Shown: one piece after another, positions 14,716 through 23,650 of the stretch
How the letters are laid out: each line of letters opens with the position of its first letter
How positions within the stretch are numbered: the stretch's first letter is position 1
Source: Cyclobacteriaceae bacterium
GTDB lineage: Bacteria > Bacteroidota > Bacteroidia > Cytophagales > Cyclobacteriaceae
Direction: 5' to 3'
Assembly (NCBI GenBank): GCA_016787755.1
Contig: JAEUUA010000013.1
Span: 124,001-188,000, forward strand
Length of the DNA: 64,000 bases
The notes under the pieces: generated by a model
Seen by the model: the letters and a program-made list of their open reading frames with translations, nothing else
Database searches by the model: none
Told to the model about the DNA's origin: nothing
Translations under genes and position numbers: made by a program

Positions 14716-16011
14716 CTATGAAACTTTTAATATTGATTGAATCTTATCATTCGCTTTCTCTTTGATGGATAAATCAAAGCGTTTTAAATAGGTTTCTGTG
14801 GTCTTTACATCGCTGTGACCTAATAACTCTCTGATTAGTTCCACAGATTCGCCCGTTTGCTTCAAAAGGTTTGCATAGCTATGACGTGCCCAGTAACTTG
14901 TGATTTCAGGTATCTCAATGTCTTTGCACAACACCCCCAGCCATTTATTAATGACTTTGATTTTCTGTTTAATCACTGCATCCTTTCGCTCAGCATCCAT
15001 TGTATCATCAACTACACCAAACACGTAAGACTCTTTCCTCTTATCTGGTTTTCCTAAGTTAACGATTATAGATTTTAGTGAATCATTCAATGGTACTTCC
15101 ATGATCATTTCTTCACTCTCTGTGTCTTCCGTTTTCTTTCTAATGTATCTGATCGCATCCCAAGAAATATCTTTATACTTCAAAGAGAAGGCGTCCCTCA
15201 GGTTCATGCCCTGTCCATAGAAACTGAAAAGCCAAAAGTTTTTAGCTACCCATTCAGGTGTGCCTTCAATAGGTTTGGATTTTATGAATGTTTGTAATTG
15301 ATCAATCGTTAATGCATCTCCTCTCTTTCCTGAACCTTTCTTTATCTTATACTTTCCACGGGCAAAGGGGTAATACTCGCTGAGGCTTGGATTTTTTGAA
15401 ACTGCATAATTATAAATGGCTCTGATAGCACGCATATACATTCCAATGGTTGTTTTTGTGCTTCCACTTTTAGTGATCTGCTTTCCATCTATTATGGTCG
15501 TTTTATCTTTTTTCAAATAAGCCTCAAAATCTTTCAATAAATTCGGGCTTACCTCTTCACTTTTAATATCTGGAGTTTTGATGAATTTTTTGAATGCAGT
15601 AAGTGCATACTTATAGGAATTATAAGTTCCAATTTTATCACGCTTCATAAGGTTTTTTAAATACTCATCCCCGATTCCCAAAAATCCTTTCTCCGATTCT
15701 TGAAACAAAAATTCCTTTTCAAAGCGTTCGAATACAAAGATTTTCTTTCCGTGGTCGGTTATTGTATCACGTGCTGTGATTGCGTTCGCCTCCGCTTGTT
15801 TAATGGCCTCCCTCAACCCTTTGGGCTGTGAGCTGAGTTTATCCCATTGATCTGGGGTCAGGAATATGTTTTTACTATTCCATTGGATCGGGTAGTACTT
15901 TGTCTTCCTGTCGGCTGTGATTTGCAGCCTAACGGGGTGCATTCCTTCCTTACCTGCATAGTGAGTGTAAAGAATAACCTTAATACTGATCTCCTTTTTT
16001 CTGGCTTTCAT
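14716..16011 (-). CDS. int: Tyrosine-type site-specific integrase
   Basis: A 431-residue integrase read from ATG 16011 (MKARKKEISIKVILYTHYAG); the frame is open to 16026. It has the Bacteroidota layout: an N-terminal Arm-DNA-binding domain (MHPVRLQITADRKTKYYPIQ), a SAM-like core-binding domain (about 110-215) and a catalytic domain with GMNLRDAFSLKYKDI, YWARHSYANLL and LLGHSDVKTTETYL supplying the Arg, His-x-x-Arg-like, His and Tyr region. It lies next to the right repeat and should catalyse integration into the tRNA 3' half. A probable arm site (16017-16037) overlaps its translation start region, so binding could repress its own expression. Confidence 0.93.
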   Translation of the reverse strand: MKARKKEISIKVILYTHYAGKEGMHPVRLQITADRKTKYYPIQWNSKNIFLTPDQWDKLSSQPKGLREAIKQAEANAITARDTITDHGKKIFVFERFEKEFLFQESEKGFLGIGDEYLKNLMKRDKIGTYNSYKYALTAFKKFIKTPDIKSEEVSPNLLKDFEAYLKKDKTTIIDGKQITKSGSTKTTIGMYMRAIRAIYNYAVSKNPSLSEYYPFARGKYKIKKGSGKRGDALTIDQLQTFIKSKPIEGTPEWVAKNFWLFSFYGQGMNLRDAFSLKYKDISWDAIRYIRKKTEDTESEEMIMEVPLNDSLKSIIVNLGKPDKRKESYVFGVVDDTMDAERKDAVIKQKIKVINKWLGVLCKDIEIPEITSYWARHSYANLLKQTGESVELIRELLGHSDVKTTETYLKRFDLSIKEKANDKIQSILKVS

Positions 16012-16016
16012 AAAAT

Positions 16017-16037
16017 TGTAAAACAATTGTAAAACAT
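16017..16037. promoter_or_regulatory. Probable integrase arm-type site (right)
   Basis: Identical over 21 bases to 6428-6448 and in the same orientation, with two TGTAAAACA cores joined through CAATTG. It lies immediately upstream of the integrase start and 113 bases from the right repeat. Confidence 0.55.
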
Positions 16038-16149
16038 TAGTCGATAAAGCATAAAAAAACGAAATAGGTATAAACAGGTTAATTCATCTCATTTTCAATG
16101 CTTTACAAAGATAAATAAAAAGTTAGAAGGAATGATAAATGAATAAGAA

Positions 16150-16196
16150 TTGACTCATAATCAAGGGGTCGCTGGATCGTGCCCAGCTGGGCCCAC
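16150..16196 (+). repeat. attR: 47-bp remnant of the tRNA 3' half
   Basis: Identical to 6334-6380. It lacks the tRNA 5' half, so it is not a functional tRNA. It marks the right junction of the island; chromosomal sequence resumes at 16197. Confidence 0.92.
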
Positions 16197-16289
16197 TTTA
16201 TTTTCCACATTAATTTGGGATTTCAAATAATTAATTACCTTTTTTCCAATTATCTCTATCTTGGTTCAATCAAATTCCAAACTTTCATC

Positions 16290-18254
16290 ATGAAGAGTAA
16301 ACTTATTCTATTTCTCCTTGCTGGAATCCTAAACACAACGCTGGTTGCACAAACTCCCTCCCGTCAATTCGAACCCATCAATTTTTCGCAGGTTAACATT
16401 ACCGATTCATTTTGGAAACCTACGCTCGACAAAGTTGCAACCACCACGTTACAAGCCTGTATCTATCAAACAGAAGTCAAAACGCCACGCATCCGGAATT
16501 TTGAAAAAGTAGCTCGTAGTAAAAACGAGAAGCATGAAGGCATTTTCTACGATGACTCCGATGTATTTAAAGCCTTGGAAGCGATTGCCTATTCCTTAAA
16601 GAATCACCCCAATCCTGATCTTGAGAAAAAAGCAGCAGAGTGGATCGATAAAATCGCGGCTGCCCAATTACCAGACGGGTACATTAACACCTATTACACC
16701 TTGGGAAGAATGGATGAACGCTGGAGCGATATGAGCATGCACGAAGATTACAATGGGGGGCACCTAATAGAGGCTGCTGTGGCCTTTTTTCAGGTAACTG
16801 GAAAAAGAAAATTATTAGATGTAGCCATTAAGTTTGCCGATCATTTTGATTCATTGTTTGGCCCCGGAAAAAGACATTGGGTTACTGGTCATCAGGAGCT
16901 AGAACTTGCTCTTGTAAAACTTTACAACACCACAAAAAACAAAAAATACTTGGACCTCTCTTACTGGTTGTTGGAAGAGCGCGGCCACAAGTTTGCAAAG
17001 GGTTATACCTGGACAGACTGGCGCGATACCGCGTACGCACAAGATGCTGTACCGGTGCGTGAACAAAAAGAAATTACGGGTCATGCGGTTCGAGCCATGT
17101 ATCTGTACACAGGGGCCGCTGATGTGGCTGCATTGACCGGTGATGAAGGCTATATGAAAGCCATGAAGACCGTATGGGAAGATGTTGTTTATCGCAATCT
17201 CTATGTAACAGGCGGAATTGGCTCATCCGGAAGTAACGAAGGCTTTGGTACAGATTACGAGCTACCCAATGAGCTGGCATATTCCGAAACCTGTGCTTCA
17301 GTAGGAATGGTCTATTGGAACCAGCGGATGAACTTATTAACCGGAGACAGCAAGTTTATAGATGTGCTTGAGCGCAGTTTATACAATGGGGCGCGAGACG
17401 GACTTTCCTTAGATGGCGATCGTTTCTTCTATGGAAACCCTTTGGCTTCGGATGGTAGACACAACCGAAGAGAATGGTTTGGTACAGCGTGTTGTCCCTC
17501 CAACATTGCTCGACTAGTTTCTTCGTTGGGTGATTATATCTATGGATTTTCTGATCAAGGAATTTGGGTTAATCTTTATATAGGCAGTAACACAATTGCA
17601 AAGGTTGGAAAGAGCGATGTTCCATTAAACATGGAAACAAATTATCCGTGGGATGGAAAAATAAAAATTACGGTTAACCCAAAAATCAAAACCAAGTTTG
17701 CATTGAACCTGCGAATTCCGGGTTGGGCGCAAGGGGAAGCTGTGCCCGGGAATCTTTTTGTTTTCGAGGACAATACCAAAACAAATTTTACAATTACATT
17801 AAATGACAAACCCATTTCCTACACAATGAAGAATGGCTATGCGGTAATAGAACGCGGTTGGAAAAAAGGGGATGCTATTGAATTGAACCTTCCTATGGAA
17901 GTAAAACGAATTGTCTCCCGCCCTGAAGTAAAACAAAATGCTGATCGGGTGGCCTTGCAACGAGGCCCGTTGGTCTATTGTGTGGAGGGTGCTGACAATG
18001 ACCATCAAGCGTGGAACCTGATACTCCCTGATCAGGCGACTTTTCAAACAACCTATAAAAAAGATTTACTAGAAGGAATAACTACCATACAATTTGATGC
18101 ACCCACTGTACAAATCAGCAAGGATGGTCAGTCTGTAACAACAGAAATAAAGAAAATTACAGCCATCCCCTACTATTCTTGGTGCAACCGAGGCCAAAAT
18201 CAAATGCAGGTTTGGTTACCCCGAAAAATTAAGGACGTTAAGTTGAATGATTGA
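16290..18254 (+). CDS. GH127-family beta-L-arabinofuranosidase-like glycoside hydrolase
   Basis: A 654-residue protein read from ATG 16290 (MKSKLILFLLAGILNTTLVAQ), which gives a signal peptide; the open frame above it runs back into the att repeat and is not coding. It has an (alpha/alpha)6 barrel followed by beta domains. The zinc and catalytic residues known from HypBA1 are visible: Glu-Thr-Cys in LAYSETCASVG (near residue 332) and the Cys pair in FGTACCPSNIAR (near residue 400). Family members release beta-L-arabinofuranose from plant glycans. It is exported. Next come two phosphatases on the other strand, so it is probably a single-gene transcript. Confidence 0.9.
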   Translation: MKSKLILFLLAGILNTTLVAQTPSRQFEPINFSQVNITDSFWKPTLDKVATTTLQACIYQTEVKTPRIRNFEKVARSKNEKHEGIFYDDSDVFKALEAIAYSLKNHPNPDLEKKAAEWIDKIAAAQLPDGYINTYYTLGRMDERWSDMSMHEDYNGGHLIEAAVAFFQVTGKRKLLDVAIKFADHFDSLFGPGKRHWVTGHQELELALVKLYNTTKNKKYLDLSYWLLEERGHKFAKGYTWTDWRDTAYAQDAVPVREQKEITGHAVRAMYLYTGAADVAALTGDEGYMKAMKTVWEDVVYRNLYVTGGIGSSGSNEGFGTDYELPNELAYSETCASVGMVYWNQRMNLLTGDSKFIDVLERSLYNGARDGLSLDGDRFFYGNPLASDGRHNRREWFGTACCPSNIARLVSSLGDYIYGFSDQGIWVNLYIGSNTIAKVGKSDVPLNMETNYPWDGKIKITVNPKIKTKFALNLRIPGWAQGEAVPGNLFVFEDNTKTNFTITLNDKPISYTMKNGYAVIERGWKKGDAIELNLPMEVKRIVSRPEVKQNADRVALQRGPLVYCVEGADNDHQAWNLILPDQATFQTTYKKDLLEGITTIQFDAPTVQISKDGQSVTTEIKKITAIPYYSWCNRGQNQMQVWLPRKIKDVKLND

Positions 18255-18308
18255 TCCAAACTGATCACTTACACACCTTTAAGTTACAACCAAATCAAAC
18301 CATCATCA

Positions 18309-19382
18309 TTATTTATCCTTGAACCCAAATGCCTCATGCATCTTTTTATAAATATCTGTGTTCTGATAGATTCCTGAGAATTGTTCAGACCCCGGGCCAA
18401 ATGCAAATACCGGAATCATCACTCCGGTATGATGTTCCGTGGTGAATTTCCCTTCCACCGTGCCGGTCATCATATCACCCCCTATAATAGAAAAGCCTCC
18501 TGTTTCATGATCAGCGGTGATAATCACCAGCGTATTACCATCCGCTGTAGCAAAGTCTAACACCTTGCCAATCGCATTATCAAAATCAACCATTTCGTCA
18601 ACTATATATTTTGTATCGTTGCTATGTCCACCCCAATCAATCTGAGAACCTTCAATCATCATAAACATTCCCTTTTTATTTCCTTTAAGTAAACGGATCG
18701 CAACTTCAGTGGATTTTACCAATTCATCACCGCGGCCTTCCGAAAATTTAGCTTGTTGTTCATCAGCTAAAAAGGCTGCTAATTTTCCATTAGTGATTCG
18801 TTGCACTTCATCAATCGAATTAGCAATCTGGTATCCTCTTGCTATCAGCGAATCGTTAAGATTAATACCATCTGAGCGCTTGGAAAAATACTTTCTGCCA
18901 CCGCCAATAAATACATCAATATCAGTCTTAAGAAAATCTAACGCGATTGCTTCATTCAATGCTCTGGAAGGTTGATGCGAAATAAAACTTGCCGGAGTGG
19001 CATGTGTGATAGAACACGTGGCAACTAATCCTGTAGCTAGTCCATTCCGCTCGGCAATTTCCAATATTGTAGGTATGGGCTTTCCTGAAGCATCTACTCC
19101 AATGGCGCCATTGTAAGTTTTTTGTCCGCACGCAAAAGCAGTTGCGCCTGCGGCAGAATCGGTTACATAATTATCTGTTGCCTGATTTTTATGAAACCCA
19201 ACCGCAGTGCAGCGCTCAAGATTAAGCTTACCCTTATTGGCGGTAAGCCCCGCATAGATTTGGGCAGTACCCATTCCATCGCCCACCATCAAGATAATAT
19301 TTTTTGGTTTCGATTTACTTTTTTGAGCACAGCCCGCTGAATTTAGCGCAAGCAAAAGACAGATTACAAATAGCTTTCTCAT
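18309..19382 (-). CDS. phoA: Alkaline phosphatase (PhoA family)
   Basis: A 357-residue exported enzyme with lipoprotein-like N-terminus (LLLALNSAGCAQ; Cys 18). Metal and catalytic residues are all visible: MVGDGMG (Asp 35), TDSAAGATAFA with the nucleophile Ser 76, ATPASFISH, MIEGSQIDWGGHSND, ITADHETGGFSI and TTEHHTG near the end. It is shorter than E. coli PhoA, which is usual for this clade. It hydrolyses phosphate monoesters outside the inner membrane. It is 20 bases downstream of the next gene on the same strand, so the two probably form a phosphate-scavenging pair. Confidence 0.93.
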   Translation of the reverse strand: MRKLFVICLLLALNSAGCAQKSKSKPKNIILMVGDGMGTAQIYAGLTANKGKLNLERCTAVGFHKNQATDNYVTDSAAGATAFACGQKTYNGAIGVDASGKPIPTILEIAERNGLATGLVATCSITHATPASFISHQPSRALNEAIALDFLKTDIDVFIGGGRKYFSKRSDGINLNDSLIARGYQIANSIDEVQRITNGKLAAFLADEQQAKFSEGRGDELVKSTEVAIRLLKGNKKGMFMMIEGSQIDWGGHSNDTKYIVDEMVDFDNAIGKVLDFATADGNTLVIITADHETGGFSIIGGDMMTGTVEGKFTTEHHTGVMIPVFAFGPGSEQFSGIYQNTDIYKKMHEAFGFKDK

Positions 19383-19402
19383 AATAATTTATTTAACATT
19401 TT

Positions 19403-22183
19403 TTAATGATTCACCTTCGTGCGACCATCCTCTTCACGCGCTTTTTTGATTTCTGTCGGATCATCTAACGTGGGTGACTCATTCATTGCCTTCCAATCGA
19501 ATTTTTCATCAAACGGTTTGAGCGCCAACTTCGGATCAAATACCCGCGGGTCAATAGCTACCGCATTATAAGGAGTAAAATCTGGCTCAGCAGTAAAACA
19601 ATCACTTAAATTAGTTACTCCAAAATCATATTGGTTGAGATACGGAATGTTCAACACACTCCAGAACGTTTTAAAAATTGATCCAAAACTGTAATGCTGA
19701 TGGCTGTTAAAATTTCTTTTGGCATAGGGCGAAATGATCATCAACAAACTACGATGGGCATCGATGTGATCCCGACCACCTTGTGCATCATCTTCTGTCA
19801 CTACGATCATCATGTTTTTCCATTGCGGTAAATGACTTAAGTATTCTACAACTCGGCCCAAGGCTAAATCGTTATCAGCCATATAACTTTCCATGAAAGG
19901 GAAGCCTGCATACGGTCGTTCACCCGCACCATGATCGTTTAACAATTGAAGTGTTAGCATGCTCGGCAAATCTTTCTTTTGGTCAATAAACTTCTCATTC
20001 ACTTCTTTGATAAAAACATCGGCCCGAAACTGATCGGGTATTGCCATGTTGTACGTTGGAAACAAACGCGAGGTGCGATCGAAGATTGGACCCGGAACCG
20101 GATAGTTTACTAAATAGCGAACACCTCCATACTTAAAGGTAGAATCCGCAAAACTTCCGGCATCGAACTCAACACCAAATCCGAAATTATAAAACTCAAT
20201 ACCATTGCGATGCATATGATCCCACATAGAACCATGCTGATTGTAGTCTTCCGGATAGATAGCGCCTGAAGCACCCGTCATTCCAAATTTGCCGGGTGCA
20301 TTCGATTCTTCTTTCAATCTTCTTCCGCCACCATACGCTGCAGGATGATGTGTTTCCATCCACTCATTGGGATAGGTATTGGTAAGCCAACGATGCCCAT
20401 CTGCTGACACATCCGCATCTACATAAAAATTATCGGAGAACGTAAACTGATTTGCCAATGCAATATGGTTTGGCATTACATCCACCCCAGTGAGTGTTTG
20501 TGTTTTCTTTCGGTTCGAAAAAGATTTATCCAATCCAAATCTTGCTAAACTTGAATCGCCTCTCCCACTTTTCATCTGACCAAACACTTCATCGTAGGTT
20601 CTGTTCTCCTTCGAAATAAAAACAATGTATTTGATTGGAGATTCCTGAACTCCGGTTGCAACCGGAATAGGATTCTTAGACGAACTCGTAGATACTTGCT
20701 GAAAAGAAAAATTATTCGAAATCACTTTCTGTGTCAGTTCGGGCAATTGAGAATCTACAGGAATATCAATTATCGATACCGCTCCCATCATCAATGAACC
20801 AATGTAATCGGCTGATGAATGATCATAGGGTCTTACAAAATTTCTACCTCCATTAGGTCCGCTGCCAAATCCTTTCGCATTAGAAACAATTAATTGCTTG
20901 CCATCGGGTGTAACTTTTAGTTTGGATGGAAACCAAGCCGTAGGAATATGGCCAAGTACCTTGTTGGTTGGAAGATCTATCACTGCCACTGAATTTATTC
21001 CTGCCTCAGCCACAAACAATCTTTTTTGATCCGGTGAAATGGCCAGTCCAAAAGGAATTACTCCTTTCAAGTTTCCCAATCGTTCATCTAACTTTAGTTC
21101 AATACTGGCAATCACTTTATTCTGACTGGCATCAATCACCGAGATATTATCATTGTTCCCATTGCTCACGTAAACAAACTTATCGGTCGCTACTATTGAA
21201 TTAGGGCTTGAGCCCCCAACAGCCGGAATGCCTTCCACCTCTTCACCCACCAATACGCCCGTTTTAATTTTAGAAATCACTTCCGGTTTTTCTTTAGTAA
21301 GATCAATTCCCCACACGGAAAATGATTCTGGAGCATTGGGGTCGCCCAAGCCTTCAACTTCAAGGGTATCGTTTTTTATTCCTTTCTTCATTTCTTCAGA
21401 GCCATAGGCTGTGGCCGGAAATCGTAAGGCCGTTTCATTCAAGCGTTTTTTTTCCAACGACTTTATATAACTATATTCAAACATGCCAACGTTAGCAACA
21501 TAGACAGTTTTTTCATCGGGCGATAACGCAATCCCGAAAGGGTAACGACCCGTTTTTACATTGTGAATAACTTGCCTTTTTTCTGTATCAATCACCAGCA
21601 TCCTGAATCCGATTTGGTCAACCACATACAGCCGATCTCCTTTCTTATTCATCACCATATCGCCAATATATCCGTCACTATAATCGTTACTATCGAACGA
21701 TTTATGACACGAGATCTCTCCTAACTTTTTGTTGGTTCTTAAATCGAACAGGTAGATACGATTTTGCTGCCCGCCTGCCACATATACTTTCGTGTTATCG
21801 GGCGAAATGGCTAATCCCATAAAAGCAGCTTCTAATAAACCTTCTTCAGGATTTAGGGTTTCAGGAATCTGTTTTACACGAGGATTCTCAGAATTATAAT
21901 CTTGAATAATTGAAATTGAAAAAGGCCCTGTACCTGAATTAGCTGTGATAATTGTTTTGCCATCAGGGCTTAACGTTAATCCAAATGGATGCGGAGCTAC
22001 AGTAATCTGTTTGCCCGTTGGAGTCAGCAATCTCCCATTAGGAATAACCGTAGTGCCTTGTTTATTTATACTGGTATAGTCAGTCCCTGCGGGTGCTGAA
22101 GCAATCCATCGTAAATTAGATTCATCTTTATTTGAAGTACAAGCCGCCAACAAACAAATCAAAATTAAAATTAGTATACGCAT
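19403..22183 (-). CDS. Lipoprotein with YVTN beta-propeller and phosphoesterase (AlkP-type) domains
   Basis: A 926-residue lipoprotein (LILICLLAACTSNKDE). Residues from about 30 to 470 are a beta-propeller of YncE/YVTN repeats (ITVAPHPFGLTLSPDGKTII, VYVANVGMFEYSY, FGLAISPDQKRLFVAEAG). Residues from about 515 to 900 match the PF04185 phosphoesterase family: YIVFISKENRTYDEVFG, SDNFYVDADVSADGHRWLTN, MIVVTEDDAQGGRDHIDAHRS. This bifunctional architecture is common in Bacteroidota, and its substrate is not established. The neighbouring alkaline phosphatase suggests phosphate-ester turnover at the cell surface. Confidence 0.88.
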   Translation of the reverse strand: MRILILILICLLAACTSNKDESNLRWIASAPAGTDYTSINKQGTTVIPNGRLLTPTGKQITVAPHPFGLTLSPDGKTIITANSGTGPFSISIIQDYNSENPRVKQIPETLNPEEGLLEAAFMGLAISPDNTKVYVAGGQQNRIYLFDLRTNKKLGEISCHKSFDSNDYSDGYIGDMVMNKKGDRLYVVDQIGFRMLVIDTEKRQVIHNVKTGRYPFGIALSPDEKTVYVANVGMFEYSYIKSLEKKRLNETALRFPATAYGSEEMKKGIKNDTLEVEGLGDPNAPESFSVWGIDLTKEKPEVISKIKTGVLVGEEVEGIPAVGGSSPNSIVATDKFVYVSNGNNDNISVIDASQNKVIASIELKLDERLGNLKGVIPFGLAISPDQKRLFVAEAGINSVAVIDLPTNKVLGHIPTAWFPSKLKVTPDGKQLIVSNAKGFGSGPNGGRNFVRPYDHSSADYIGSLMMGAVSIIDIPVDSQLPELTQKVISNNFSFQQVSTSSSKNPIPVATGVQESPIKYIVFISKENRTYDEVFGQMKSGRGDSSLARFGLDKSFSNRKKTQTLTGVDVMPNHIALANQFTFSDNFYVDADVSADGHRWLTNTYPNEWMETHHPAAYGGGRRLKEESNAPGKFGMTGASGAIYPEDYNQHGSMWDHMHRNGIEFYNFGFGVEFDAGSFADSTFKYGGVRYLVNYPVPGPIFDRTSRLFPTYNMAIPDQFRADVFIKEVNEKFIDQKKDLPSMLTLQLLNDHGAGERPYAGFPFMESYMADNDLALGRVVEYLSHLPQWKNMMIVVTEDDAQGGRDHIDAHRSLLMIISPYAKRNFNSHQHYSFGSIFKTFWSVLNIPYLNQYDFGVTNLSDCFTAEPDFTPYNAVAIDPRVFDPKLALKPFDEKFDWKAMNESPTLDDPTEIKKAREEDGRTKVNH

Positions 22184-22333
22184 TTCAAAGTTGGGTTTCG
22201 ATTAGAAAGTTACAACCCTGAAATGATTTAACCCCGACCGATAAAATAATACTGAGTGCTTTTTTGGTTCTATTAAAGTTGTAATCTTGTAACATGCAAA
22301 AGCGGTAAACCTGATACCATTAACCCAAACCTC

Positions 22334-23644
22334 TTGAGTTCGAAAAAGTCTAAAATCACTTCCTGGCTTGAACAAACCACTGGTTTTTGGTTTGCGCTTT
22401 ATGTTTCCGCTTCCGCATTCTGTTTATACACCTGCATTTTCGCCTTACGAAAAACATTTGGTGTTGCCATGTACGAAAATATGAGTCTTTGGGGTGCCGA
22501 CTTTAAAGTTTGGATGGTGATTTTTCAAGTTTTGGGGTATATGCTTTCCAAGTTTATTGGGATAAAAGTCGTGTCGGAATTGGGCGCCCATTCCAGAACA
22601 AAAGGAATTTTATTAATGGTAAGTATAGCCGCTATAGCGTGGTTATTTTTTGCGATAACGCCAACTCCATATAATCTCATCTTTCTTTTCTTAAATGGAC
22701 TGCCGTTAGGCATGGTTTGGGGAATGGTATTTGGGTTTCTTGAAGGCAGGCGATTTACAGAGGTACTGGGCGCAAGCTTATCGGTTAGTTTTATTTTCTC
22801 GGCCGGTTTTGCTAAAACTATCGGTGGCTTTCTGATGCGAGATTGGGGTGTTTCTGAATTTTGGATGCCCTTCGTTGCTTCTTGCCTTTTCTTTGTTCCG
22901 CTTCTTTTGTTTTTATGGATGTTGGATAAAACTCCACCACCCACAGCCGAAGATGAAGCGTTGAGAACAAAACGAAGCCCCATGACAGGTAAGGAGCGGA
23001 TAAAATACACCCTTACTTTTGCACCGGGCCTTATCCTTTTAGTACTTACCTATATTTTACTTACTGCCTTTCGCGATTTTAGGGATAACTTCTCCAAAGA
23101 AATCTGGGAGTCATTAGGATATGGGAATGCACCCGGTATTTTTACCTATACAGAATCAATCGTGGCCCTAACCGTACTTATTGTCATTGGAAGTCTAATG
23201 GTCATTAAAAATAATTTACGAGCCATGATCGTCAATCACATCATTGTGTTGATCGGGATGATTATGGTTGGGCTGAGCACATGGGCATACGAGAAAGAAC
23301 TTATTACTCCCCCCACCTGGATGATCTTAGTGGGAATGGGTTTGTACTTTGGATATATTCAATTCAATAGTATCTTCTTTGATCGCCTCATTGCCACTTT
23401 CAAATACGTAAGCACCGTTGGTTTCCTTATCTACTTAGCGGATTCGTTTGGCTACATTGGGAGTGTAGGCCTCTTAGTATTTAAAGAATTTGGACATGCA
23501 GAATTAAGTTGGCTGGAATTTTTTATCACATGCGGATACGTGTTATCTGTCCTAGGATCGGTGCTAATTAGCTTGTCGCTGGTTTATTTTATCCGTAAAT
23601 ACAAAACCTGGACATTTTCTCAACCATCTAAAACGGAAATCTGA
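22334..23644 (+). CDS. DUF5690 / MFS-like membrane transporter
   Basis: A 436-residue polytopic protein with about twelve hydrophobic segments. The sequence FWFALYVSASAFCLYTCIFALRKTF, GMVWGMVFGFLEGRRFTEVLGASL and LTAFRDFRDNFSKEIW match the DUF5690 family as I recall it, which is related to major facilitator transporters. The start is TTG 22334 (Met-Ser-Ser-Lys-Lys); no in-frame ATG precedes it (an ATG at 22294 is out of frame). It is transcribed away from the phosphoesterase gene, so the 150-base gap is a divergent promoter region. The substrate is unknown; phosphate or an organophosphate would suit the neighbours, but that is inference. Confidence 0.82.
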   Translation: MSSKKSKITSWLEQTTGFWFALYVSASAFCLYTCIFALRKTFGVAMYENMSLWGADFKVWMVIFQVLGYMLSKFIGIKVVSELGAHSRTKGILLMVSIAAIAWLFFAITPTPYNLIFLFLNGLPLGMVWGMVFGFLEGRRFTEVLGASLSVSFIFSAGFAKTIGGFLMRDWGVSEFWMPFVASCLFFVPLLLFLWMLDKTPPPTAEDEALRTKRSPMTGKERIKYTLTFAPGLILLVLTYILLTAFRDFRDNFSKEIWESLGYGNAPGIFTYTESIVALTVLIVIGSLMVIKNNLRAMIVNHIIVLIGMIMVGLSTWAYEKELITPPTWMILVGMGLYFGYIQFNSIFFDRLIATFKYVSTVGFLIYLADSFGYIGSVGLLVFKEFGHAELSWLEFFITCGYVLSVLGSVLISLSLVYFIRKYKTWTFSQPSKTEI

Positions 23645-23650
23645 TTGGAG

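Larger units (their letters stand above)
6334..16196. mobile_element. Integrated phage-satellite-like island with capsid, small terminase and primase genes
   Basis: The region is bounded by a 47-bp perfect direct repeat made of the 3' half of the tRNA (6334-6380 and 16150-16196); one repeat unit plus contents is about 9.8 kb. A tyrosine integrase sits at the right end. Going left on the - strand come an AlpA-like HTH, a primase-polymerase with ATPase, a P27-type small terminase and an HK97-type capsid protein, closed by a terminator. A + strand block with a TPR protein, a PutAbiC-like protein and small genes lies at the left end. No portal, protease, large terminase, tail or lysis gene is present. 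Family knowledge points to a helper-dependent satellite (PICI-like); a decayed prophage is the alternative. Confidence 0.85.

Noticed and set aside
16150..16196. A second tRNA gene
   Set aside because: Only the 3' 46 bases plus one are present; there is no acceptor 5' strand, D arm or complete anticodon arm. It is the att remnant.
16179..16289. N-terminal extension of the GH127 gene
   Set aside because: It begins inside the att repeat, and the signal peptide starts at ATG 16290.
22260..22333. Promoter for the DUF5690 gene
   Set aside because: TAATCTTG is only a partial match to TAnnTTTG and the -33 spacing does not fit, so it was not listed.
22525..23010. A 161-codon open frame on the - strand
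   Set aside because: It is antisense to the DUF5690 transporter, whose membrane segments are clear, so it is not a gene.
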